From the NCBI GenBank assembly GCA_937889645.1, contig CALBZE010000069.1, positions 1 through 64,000 of the forward strand: DNA of 64,000 bases, read 5' to 3'. Shown piece after piece: positions 16,775-23,553 of this stretch. The stretch is from an uncultured bacterium. Its GTDB lineage: Bacteria; Gemmatimonadota; Gemmatimonadetes; Longimicrobiales; RSA9. Under the pieces are notes generated by a model that was not told the origin of the DNA, did no database searches, and was given only the letters and a program-made list of their open reading frames with translations. Numbering within the stretch: position 1 is the first letter of the stretch; each line of letters starts with the position of its first letter. The position numbers and the translations under genes are program-made.

Positions 16775-17911
16775 GTGAACGCGGAGAGAGCGCCCGCCCC
16801 GCTCGAGGACGAGCCGCAGGAGGTGAGGTTCCGCGTCGACCCGCAGGACGAGCCGCCCCCCACCCGCATCGACATCCCCTGGTCCGTCTTCGCGAAGGGG
16901 ATCGTCGCGCTGCTGGTCGTGCAAGGGCTCTTCCGCTTTTTCCAGCAGGTCACGGCGGTCATCGTCATCCTGGCGCTCGCGCTCTTCCTGACGGCGGCGC
17001 TCAGTCCGCTCGCGGCGTGGATCGAGCGCCGGGGCGCCAACCGCGGGCTCGCTTCGCTCCTCGCCGTCGGCGCCGCCGTCCTCGTGATCCTCGCGCTCGC
17101 CGGCCTCGTCGTTCCGCCGCTCGTCATCGAGGTGATCGAGTTCGTCGACGACCTGCCGCTCCACCTCGAGCGGCTCCAGCGTCTCTCCACGTCCAATCCC
17201 GAGCTGTTCCAGACGCTCGAGCGGATGGCCCAGCGCGTGCGCCAGGATCCGAGGGCGCTCCTCACCGGATTCCTGCGCGTCGGCGTCAATGCGGCCGGCC
17301 TCATCTTCAGCGGTGTGCTCATCCTCACGCTCGCCCTCTATTTCCTCCTGGACCAGGCACGGATCCGCAAGGCGCTCCTCGACCACCTGCCGCGCCGCCA
17401 TCGCGACCGCGTCGACCTCACCATCACCGAGGTCGCCCGCGTGATCCGCGGCTACTTCGTCGGGCAGGCGATCGTGTCCTCGATCTTCGCCGTCCTGACC
17501 TTCCTGCTGCTCACGATCCTCGGCGTCCCCTACGCGACGGTGCTCGCAGGACTCGCCTTCGCCCTCGACGCGATCCCCAACATCGGCGCGACCGTCGCGG
17601 TCATCCTTCCCGCGCTCGTCGCCTTCGCCTCCGAGGGGATCGTCGATGCGGTCATCGTGGTCGGCGTCGTGATGGTCTACCAGCAGATCGAGAACAACTT
17701 CATTGCACCGCGGATCCTGGGCGAGAAGCTCGAGATCCCACCCGTGCTCACGCTCGTCGCGATCCTGGTCGGCGGCGCGGTCCTGGGGATTATCGGCGTC
17801 GTCATCGCGATCCCGCTCGCGGGGACGCTGCCGGTGCTGGATCGGATCTGGTGGCGAGGGGATGGGGCGGCGAACGGCGGGCAGCGGTCGGAAAACCAGG
17901 CGCGGGACTGA
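16775..17911 (+). CDS. AI-2E family transporter (PerM/UPF0118)
   Basis: Predicted 378-residue inner-membrane protein. I start it at the GTG at 16775 because longer forms would translate a minisatellite. Seven to eight membrane segments are visible, beginning VFAKGIVALLVVQGLF and VTAVIVILALALFLTAALSPLAAWIE, and ending in the family-typical block DAIPNIGATVAVILPALVA, YQQIENNFIAPRILGE and PPVLTLVAILVGG. The family includes E. coli TqsA and YhhT, exporters of autoinducer-2 or other small solutes; the solute here cannot be inferred. It is followed by a strong hairpin and a convergent gene. Confidence 0.88.
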   Translation: MNAERAPAPLEDEPQEVRFRVDPQDEPPPTRIDIPWSVFAKGIVALLVVQGLFRFFQQVTAVIVILALALFLTAALSPLAAWIERRGANRGLASLLAVGAAVLVILALAGLVVPPLVIEVIEFVDDLPLHLERLQRLSTSNPELFQTLERMAQRVRQDPRALLTGFLRVGVNAAGLIFSGVLILTLALYFLLDQARIRKALLDHLPRRHRDRVDLTITEVARVIRGYFVGQAIVSSIFAVLTFLLLTILGVPYATVLAGLAFALDAIPNIGATVAVILPALVAFASEGIVDAVIVVGVVMVYQQIENNFIAPRILGEKLEIPPVLTLVAILVGGAVLGIIGVVIAIPLAGTLPVLDRIWWRGDGAANGGQRSENQARD

Positions 17912-17978
17912 CCTGGCAAGCATCCTCGGCGTCGTCGGTTGGCCGTTCCCGTGTCGCCGGCGGCTCCCCGAAACGAGC

Positions 17979-18012
17979 CGGCGCCGGTCGTGCCGCGGCA
18001 CGACCGGCGCCG
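17979..18012. terminator. bidirectional hairpin terminator
   Basis: A 16-bp perfect inverted repeat (CGGCGCCGGTCGTGCC paired with its complement) with a two-base centre sits between two convergent genes. There is no T-run, but its position and strength fit a GC-rich bidirectional terminator. Confidence 0.65.
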
Positions 18013-18033
18013 TTCAGGCCGGAGCCTCGCGGA

Positions 18034-18492
18034 TCAGTCACCCGCCGGCTGCACGAAATAGCCGACCACCTTCCAGTGGCCGTCCTCGAAGGTCAGCGAC
18101 AGGACCTCCCGGGCGGACTCGAGGTTCGCGAACTCACTCTTGTAGATCAGCGCGACGTACTCGCCCGGGGGCGCGTTCGGCACGTCCGTCGCGTACTCTG
18201 CCTGATCGAGCGTGCGGCCCTCGAACGTACCGAGCTGGGTCCGCAGCGCGGCGACCTGCTGCACCCAGGCGGCCTCCGGGACCGCCGCCTGGAAGTGCTT
18301 GCTCGTCTCGGCCCAGGTCTCCTTGCCCTTCCCTTCCATCAGCAACGCCAGCCATGCCTCGCCGGCGGCTTGCGCGCCCTGCACGGCGGCGGTCGTGTCC
18401 GCCGTCGGCTGCGTGGTCTGGGCGTGGACGGGCCGGGCCGCGACGGCCACGGCGGTCGCTGCGAAAATGACGGCGACGACGAGTCGGTGCAT
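18034..18492 (-). CDS. DUF4019 exported protein
   Basis: Predicted 152-residue protein with a signal peptide (MHRLVVAVIFAATAVAVAARPVHAQ). The mature part has AAGEAWLALLMEGKGKETWAET, WVQQVAALRTQLGTF and GEYVALIYKSEFAN, which match DUF4019, a small secreted alpha/beta family of unknown role. It ends in GHWKVVGYFVQP. It is alone on the minus strand between two plus-strand membrane protein genes. GAGAGG lies upstream of the ATG. Confidence 0.75.
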   Translation of the reverse strand: MHRLVVAVIFAATAVAVAARPVHAQTTQPTADTTAAVQGAQAAGEAWLALLMEGKGKETWAETSKHFQAAVPEAAWVQQVAALRTQLGTFEGRTLDQAEYATDVPNAPPGEYVALIYKSEFANLESAREVLSLTFEDGHWKVVGYFVQPAGD

Positions 18493-18893
18493 CGATGCCT
18501 CTCGGTCCGGAGTGTGATTGTATTGGGCGGCGCTTCCCGCGGCTCGGTCCGCGCCGGCCGCCCGGCCGGGTCGCGGGGCGCGGGGCGCGGGCGCGGGCGC
18601 GGGGCCCGGGCCAACCATAACGCCGTCGGCCCGGCGACACAACGTTCTCGACCATCGCGTCGTGTCGCGGGGGCGCGAACGTTCGACGCGCTGAGGTGTT
18701 TTTACCAAGGTCGACCGGCCGCCGGGCGCACCGTCGCAGCCGCCGGGAGCACCGCCGCAGCCGCCGGGCGGCACTCTCGGCCACCGCGTGCGACAACGAG
18801 GTCACCGGGGGCGAAATCGAGGTCACCGGGTGCGACGTCGTCGACGCCGCGCCTCGTCGATCACCACATTGTTGGAACGGGTCAGGGCAGGGC
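18493..18893. other. 401-bp divergent intergenic region
   Basis: It contains GC-only simple sequence (18580-18610), a triplicated GCCGCCGGG motif (18718-18770) and a duplicated GAGGTCACCGGG (18799 and 18820). No gene or clear promoter is recognised. Confidence 0.45.
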
Positions 18894-20417
18894 ATGACGA
18901 ACGGCGACGCACGGGCCCAGCGACGCATCCTGGGCCTCCTCTTCCTCGGCGTCCTCATGGGCGCGCTCGACATCGCGATCATCGGGCCGGCGCTGCCGGC
19001 TCTCCGTGAGGCGTTCGGCATCGACGAGCGCGCCGCGGCATGGACGCTGACCGTCTTCGTGCTCTGCAACCTGATCGGCACGCCGATCATGGCGAAGCTC
19101 TCGGACGCGCGCGGGCGCCGGTCGGTCTACGCGCTCGCCGTCTCGATCTTCGCCGCCGGCTCGCTCCTCGTCGCGCTGTCGCGCACCTTCCCGATGCTGA
19201 TCGCCGGCCGCGTCGTCCAGGGGCTCGGCGCCGGCGGGATCTTCCCCGTCGCGACCGCTGTCATCGGCGACGTCTTCCCGGTCGAGAGGCGCGGGCGCGC
19301 GCTCGGGCTGATCGGCGCCGTGTTCGGCCTTGCGTTCCTCCTCGGCCCGATCGTCGGCGGCGTGCTCCTGATCTTCGGCTGGCCGTTCCTGTTCCTGATC
19401 AACCTGCCGGTCGCCGCGGTCGTGATCGTAGGCGCGCTGCGACTGCTCCCGGCGACGGCCACTCGCCCGGCAGCGGGTGCCCAGGTGGCGGCGGGCAGTG
19501 ACGCGGCGGCAGGCAGGGACGCGGCGGCAGGCAGGGACGCGGCAGCGGCCACCCGCGCCGGCCGCTCCGTCGACGTGCCGGGGATGGTCCTCCTGTCCGC
19601 GCTCCTCCTCGCCCTCGCCTTCGGCCTGAACCGCATCGACGCGAACGGCGCGGGCGCGGGGTTCGCGGCGCCGGACGTATGGCCGTTCCTCCTGACCGCC
19701 GCGGTGCTCGCGCCGGTGTTCTGGCTCCACGAGAGCCGGGCGCGGGACCCGCTGATGCGGCCCGGCCTCTTCCGCTCCCGACAGGTCGCGATCGCGAGCG
19801 CGGTCGCGGTGGGGTCGGGGCTGGGCGAGGCGTCGGTGGCGTTCGTGCCCGCGCTGCTCGTCGCCGCGTTCGGCGTGACGACGTCGCAGGCGTCGTTCAT
19901 GCTCGTCCCGATCGTGATCGCGATGGCGATCGGCGCGCCGGTCTCCGGCCGGCTGATCGACCGCGTAGGCTCGCGCGCCGTCGTCGTCGCCGGGACCGCC
20001 GCGATCGGCGCGGGGATGCTCCTCGTCGCGACTGCCCGGCCGGCGCTCGCCGTCTACTACGTCGCGGGGACGATGATCGGCCTCGGCATGGCCTCCCTCG
20101 CCGGCTCCGCGCTCCGCTACGTCATGCTCAACGAGGCGCCCGCCGAGGAGCGCGGCGCGGCACAGGGGATCCTGACGCTCTTCACCAGCACCGGCCGCCT
20201 GGTCGGCGCCGCGCTGGTCGGCGCGCTCGTCGCCTCCCGCGCCGGCGGAGTGGACGGTTACGCCCACGCGTTCCGCGTGATCGGCGTCGCGATGCTCGCG
20301 CTCGCCGCCCTCTCGCTCGGGCTCAAGCCGCGCCGCGAGGAGCTGGCGACGGTGGCGCGGAACGAGGGGGAGGGGCGTGAGGGCGCGGGCGTGGAGACGG
20401 CGGGCGCTGGGGTGTAG
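18894..20417 (+). CDS. MFS transporter (drug:H+ antiporter type)
   Basis: Predicted 507-residue inner-membrane protein with the MFS signatures LDIAIIGPALPALREAFGI in helix 1, the loop 2-3 motif GTPIMAKLSDARGRRSVY, and GRVVQGLGAGGIFPVATAVIGDVFP, which is motif C-like and typical of DHA2-type exporters. The layout suggests 14 helices. The central cytoplasmic loop holds a short repeat (AAGRDA units) encoded by a repeat at about 19488-19545. The substrate cannot be inferred. No regulator is adjacent. An ATG at 18894 follows the weak site CAGGGCAGGGC. Confidence 0.85.
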   Translation: MTNGDARAQRRILGLLFLGVLMGALDIAIIGPALPALREAFGIDERAAAWTLTVFVLCNLIGTPIMAKLSDARGRRSVYALAVSIFAAGSLLVALSRTFPMLIAGRVVQGLGAGGIFPVATAVIGDVFPVERRGRALGLIGAVFGLAFLLGPIVGGVLLIFGWPFLFLINLPVAAVVIVGALRLLPATATRPAAGAQVAAGSDAAAGRDAAAGRDAAAATRAGRSVDVPGMVLLSALLLALAFGLNRIDANGAGAGFAAPDVWPFLLTAAVLAPVFWLHESRARDPLMRPGLFRSRQVAIASAVAVGSGLGEASVAFVPALLVAAFGVTTSQASFMLVPIVIAMAIGAPVSGRLIDRVGSRAVVVAGTAAIGAGMLLVATARPALAVYYVAGTMIGLGMASLAGSALRYVMLNEAPAEERGAAQGILTLFTSTGRLVGAALVGALVASRAGGVDGYAHAFRVIGVAMLALAALSLGLKPRREELATVARNEGEGREGAGVETAGAGV

Positions 20418-21138
20418 GCGGCAGGGACGGCGGACGCGGTGGGTAGACCGGGCGTGGGGGGAAGGTGCCTGCCACAATCCACACCCTCCCCAGATATGGC
20501 GGCCCCGGCGGGCGCCGGGGTGAAGGCGACAGGGGCAGCGGATGTGGGTGAACCGGAACGGCCGGCGGCTTCCCGGGAAGCGCCGGAGGCGCGGTAAGCC
20601 GATCCTGGGTGGGGGCGCGAGGGCGGAAAGATGCCGTGGTACGCCGGGAAGTGCCGGTACGCGGGGCCCGGCGATCCGCCGGGGTGCGGTTGCGTTGGCA
20701 CGCCGCCGCCGATTGCTCGCCGGTCCGAACCTGCCCCGAACCCGATGTAGAAACCGCACGACCGTCGCGGAAACAGATGAAGGTCGTGCAGTTTTCCCCC
20801 GCTAATGTGGCAATGTTGCACCTCGGCCTCGCGGCGCCGGCCAGAGTGTGCAGTCGACCACGATATTCGTAGAAACGTAGCAAGCTTCCTGATTCGTCGC
20901 GACGCTTGCTACGTTTCTACATGCCTCCGCACAACAGGAACCGGATCGCGGGGCCCGCACCGACGCACGGATGCCGTCGTACCAGGCTGTCCGGGCATTG
21001 CCGGGACTGTCCGAGCCGTTGATACAGCAGCAGTTTGCGCAGTTTCTGCCGCGGCCGTCTCCGATCCTCGGCGCCAGCACGTAGCGATCGTCTGCTGGCC
21101 CGCCGACCTGCACAAACGGCTCGCCACGGGAGGTCCCG
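20418..21138. other. 721-bp intergenic region with the second 174-bp element
   Basis: No gene is supported. It holds copy B of the 174-bp element at 20747-20920. The remainder is unique, mostly GC-rich sequence, apart from a CAGCAGCAG-like lower-GC stretch near 21023. Confidence 0.5.
20747..20920. mobile_element. 174-bp repeat element, copy B (MITE/REP-like)
   Basis: Same length, termini and order of blocks as copy A at 5180-5353. Here the terminal hairpin is stronger: GTAGAAACGTAGCAAGC (20869-20885) pairs perfectly over 17 bp with GCTTGCTACGTTTCTAC (20904-20920), with an 18-nt loop. Copy A keeps the right arm but has lost five bases of pairing on the left. This suggests B is the more intact copy. 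Confidence 0.75.
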
Positions 21139-21731
21139 ATGACCGCAAGACGCTCGCGTGGTCCCCGCGCCGCTGGCGAACACCAGGTAGTCACGCGCCG
21201 GTCCCTCCTCACCGTCCTCGCCCCGGCCGCTGCGGGTGCCGGCTGTGCATGGGTCGCCGCAAGGGCTGCCGCCCCGTGGACCGCCTCATGGATTGCTGCC
21301 CGGATCGCCGCGTGGACTTACGCATTGGCCACCACCGCCCCGGTCCTCGCCGCTGCCGCCACCGCCGCCCTCGCCCTCACCGCCTGCGGCGCCGCCGACC
21401 GCTCGGGCGACCGCGTGGTCGTTCGCGACAGCGCGGGCGTCCGGATCGTCGAGAACGTCGAGCCCGCCTGGTGCCCTGTCGATGCGTGGCGAATCCCCGA
21501 CGCTCCCGTCGTCCCCATCGGCGCCGTCGAAGGCGAGGCGCATGAGCAGTTCTTCCGGATCACCGGCATCCTGCGCCTGGATGATGGCCGCATCGTCGTC
21601 GCCGACGACGGCGCGCGCGAGCTCCGATTCTACGACGCCGCGGGTCATTTCCTCTCCAGCGCGGGCCGCCAGGGCGCCGGGCCGGGCGAGTTCCGGTCGA
21701 TCCGGCGCGTGGGGCTGCACGCCGACTCGAG
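21139..21731 (+). pseudogene. 5' part of a 6-bladed beta-propeller lipoprotein gene, truncated
   Basis: The ATG at 21139 has GGGAGG five bases upstream. After an unusually long Ala/Arg-rich leader comes a lipobox (ALALTAC), then the family's typical start: VVVRDSAGVRIVENVEPAW, EQFFRITGILRLDDGRIVVADDGARELRFYDAAGHFLSSAGRQGAGPGEF and the first blade's IRRVGLHADS. The match stops abruptly at about 21730, where the DNA continues as the end of a DinB gene in another frame. A full protein of this family is about 380-400 residues (compare 53121-54317); only about 198 remain. The hybrid frame reads on to 22362 but as nonsense. Confidence 0.75.
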
Positions 21732-21862
21732 TCGTCAACCACGGGACGTACCACCGCGGCCAGGTCGTCACGATGCTGCGTCAGCTCGGCGCGACGCCGC
21801 CGAGCACGGACCTGATTCGGTACTATCGGGAACGGGCGGGGGACGCGGTCCGCGCGGGTTGA
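21732..21862 (+). pseudogene. 3' end of a DinB-family gene
   Basis: The frame ending at 21862 reads VVNHGTYHRGQVVTMLRQLG then ATPPSTDLIRYYRER. This matches the C-terminal metal-binding helix of DinB/YfiT-like proteins, where H-x3-H-R-G-Q is the conserved last histidine motif. The upstream three quarters of the gene, with its start, are missing. Its 5' edge is the breakpoint with the propeller gene. Its last 40 bp overlap the 3' end of a convergent lipoprotein gene. Confidence 0.75.
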
Positions 21863-22212
21863 TGAGGAACGGCCTGCGCGAGCCGCACTTCGAACACGTT
21901 CGAGGTCACGGCGTCGGCAATGAACGGGGCGGGCGTGGGATCCCGCGCATCCCCGACGACGTACGCGAGCCGGAACCCTTCTTCCTCTGCACCGATTGGC
22001 GAGCTCGATTCGCTTACCGTCACTCCGGGACCCTCGATCGTCAGCGTATCGGTGCGACTCTCGCCCGGTCCGACCGCGATACCCGGTACGTCCACGGAGC
22101 ACCCCCACACCACGGGCCCGTAGGCCGCCCCGTCGCCGTTGGCGTCGACCACCTCGTCATCGCCGCACGCGACAAGCAGCACACAGCAGAGGACCAGGCC
22201 TGCGTATCTCAT
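21823..22212 (-). CDS. small lipoprotein, shortened paralogue
   Basis: Predicted 129-residue lipoprotein. The ATG at 22212 has GGAGG six bases upstream and overlaps the stop of the next upstream gene (ATGA). Signal and lipobox: MRYAGLVLCCVLLVAC then GDDE. The mature part has SVDVPGIAVGPGESRTDTL and FRLAYVVGD, closely matching the gene just upstream (PADVPGIAVQPGERRTDTL, FRLFYYVGD), but it lacks about 55 residues between the lipobox and this block. So it is a tandem duplicate with an internal deletion. The C-terminal 20 residues run over the DinB remnant and look unrelated. The function is unknown; a small beta-sandwich is plausible. Confidence 0.65.
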   Translation of the reverse strand: MRYAGLVLCCVLLVACGDDEVVDANGDGAAYGPVVWGCSVDVPGIAVGPGESRTDTLTIEGPGVTVSESSSPIGAEEEGFRLAYVVGDARDPTPAPFIADAVTSNVFEVRLAQAVPHQPARTASPARSR

Positions 22213-22859
22213 TGCCACCTCCGGTCACCGGTTCGCCGAAGATCGCCATTGGATTCGACGTTCAACGTGGGCCGAACCAGCACCTGGAACTCTCCCGATG
22301 AAACGATCGGGGTCCACCCGAATTCGGGCACCGGGTTGGGGTTCTCGGCATCGCCGACGTAGTAGAACAGTCGGAACCGGCCCTCCATTTCACCGACCGG
22401 CCGGCCGGTGCCGCCGTCGACGACCCACGGACCGGCGATCGTCAGAGTGTCGGTCCGGCGTTCACCCGGCTGGACCGCGATGCCGGGCACGTCGGCCGGG
22501 CACGACCGCACCGGATCGTAGGCGACGGGTCTGCCCGTCGGGCTCCTCACACCGTGCGCCGGCACGGGGTCGTCGGCTCGACACCTGGCGAGATAGACGA
22601 CGTCGCGCCGGCCGTTCGTGAACGTCGCGACGACGCGGAACTCATACAGTGTCGCGGCCGGCTGGACCGGAACCGCCGTGTAGCTCGACCGATCGACCTC
22701 GAGGACCAGACCGTCCGTCGGACCGAGCGCATCGTCGCCGCAAGCGAGGACCGCCGCGCAGCAGAGGGTCAATCCGCAACAGAGGGCCAATCCGCGGCAG
22801 AGGATCGATCCGCGGCAGAGGGCCGATCCGCGGCAGAGGACCGATCCCGCGAATCTCAT
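22209..22859 (-). CDS. small lipoprotein with repeat-expanded signal peptide
   Basis: Predicted 216-residue lipoprotein. GGAGG lies six bases before the ATG. The signal region contains a hexapeptide repeat (LCRGSA, LCRGSI, LCRGLA, LCCGLT, LCCAAV) ending in the lipobox VLAC-GDD; it is encoded by an 18-nt tandem repeat at about 22759-22848. The mature part (LVLEVDRSSYTAVPVQP, YEFRVVATFTNGRRDVVYLARC, then PADVPGIAVQPGERRTDTL) looks like an Ig-like beta-sandwich. It is the full-length paralogue of the following gene. The function is unknown. Whether the stretched, cysteine-rich signal still works is a question. Confidence 0.65.
   Translation of the reverse strand: MRFAGSVLCRGSALCRGSILCRGLALCCGLTLCCAAVLACGDDALGPTDGLVLEVDRSSYTAVPVQPAATLYEFRVVATFTNGRRDVVYLARCRADDPVPAHGVRSPTGRPVAYDPVRSCPADVPGIAVQPGERRTDTLTIAGPWVVDGGTGRPVGEMEGRFRLFYYVGDAENPNPVPEFGWTPIVSSGEFQVLVRPTLNVESNGDLRRTGDRRWQ
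22759..22848. repeat. 18-nt tandem repeat in a signal-peptide coding region
   Basis: Five units of the form CGGCAGAGGRYCRATCCG. On the minus strand they encode a hexapeptide repeat in the lipoprotein signal. Confidence 0.8.
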
Positions 22860-22865
22860 CGTCGC

Positions 22866-22943
22866 CTCCGGTCATCGTCTCCCGTCATCGTCTCCCGTCA
22901 TCGCCTCCCGTCATCGCCTCCCGTCATCGCCTTCCGTCACCGC
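22866..22943. repeat. 13-nt tandem repeat that multiplies a ribosome binding site
   Basis: Six 13-nt units. On the minus strand each reads GATGACGGGAGRC, so each carries a GGGAG Shine-Dalgarno-like core and an ATG. The last unit is the actual ribosome binding site of the lipoprotein gene starting at 22859. Confidence 0.8.
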
Positions 22944-23010
22944 CCCGTCGACGTTGTCATGCAATTCGTCGAACGTTGCCATCCCATCGGACGCACGGCA
23001 ACGCACCGGT

Positions 23011-23187
23011 GTGACGATCTCCGTACCGCGCCGGAGGGGCGAGTGGCTCGGCCGCGTCGACGTGCCGGATCGGTTCACGATCCCGGCGATCGCGAAGGAC
23101 CTCGTTCTCTGAGTGGATCGCGACGAGTTCGAAGGTGAGGCGGTGGCGCTATGCCTGAACGTGAGGCGCCCCGGCCGTCTGAAGTAA
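23011..23187 (+). pseudogene. 3' tail of a beta-propeller lipoprotein gene
   Basis: The frame reads RRRGEWLGRVDVPDRFTIPAI then AKDLVL, a TGA at 23110-23112, then VDRDEFEGEAVALCL and a TAA at 23185. The first part matches the last blade of 6-bladed propeller lipoproteins (compare DRDGRFLGTVTTPAM at the end of the intact gene ending at 54317). The TGA sits where such proteins usually have glycine, so a GGA-to-TGA change is likely. No start or preceding blades exist. It could be the lost end of the gene truncated at 21730. Confidence 0.55.
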
Positions 23188-23553
23188 ACTGAACCGTACA
23201 GTACAGGAATTACGGCCGGCTGGGGCAGAGGTGGATGCACTGGTCACCGGGATCTCGGTCGTTGCCGCGAACGCATCCCTCGCGGCGAACCCATCCCTCG
23301 CAGCGAACGCGGCCGTCGCGGAGAACCCAGCCCTCGCCGAGAAGACAGCCGCCACCGGGATGGCGGCTGGCCACCAGACTAGCGGCCGCAGGTCGCCCGG
23401 CCGCCGTCTCCGCCACAGGTCGCCCGGCCGCCGTCTCCGCCGCTGCTCGCGGCCCGGAGGATGCCGCAGCCGTTGAGGCACCTTGAGGATTCCCGGCGTA
23501 TTGCGGAGATTTGGGCCGCGGATTCCTCGTGCAGCGAGAGAAGCGGAGACGAG

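Larger units (their letters stand above)
22860..23553. other. 694-bp repeat-rich region with a gene remnant
   Basis: It contains the 13-nt array at 22866-22943, a propeller gene tail at 23011-23187, an 18-nt array of five units (23264-23353, core GCGGCGAACCCATCCCTC) and a 27-nt direct repeat (23389 and 23416, core CAGGTCGCCCGGCCGCCG). No intact gene is seen. Confidence 0.6.

Noticed and set aside
21139..22362. A single 407-residue protein across the propeller/DinB junction
   Set aside because: After about residue 198 the frame leaves recognisable sequence and overlaps two better supported minus-strand lipoprotein genes.
23110..23112. Second in-frame TGA read as selenocysteine in the propeller remnant
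   Set aside because: The fragment has no start or upstream blades, the position is normally glycine, and the family has no redox motif; a nonsense mutation in a remnant explains it.
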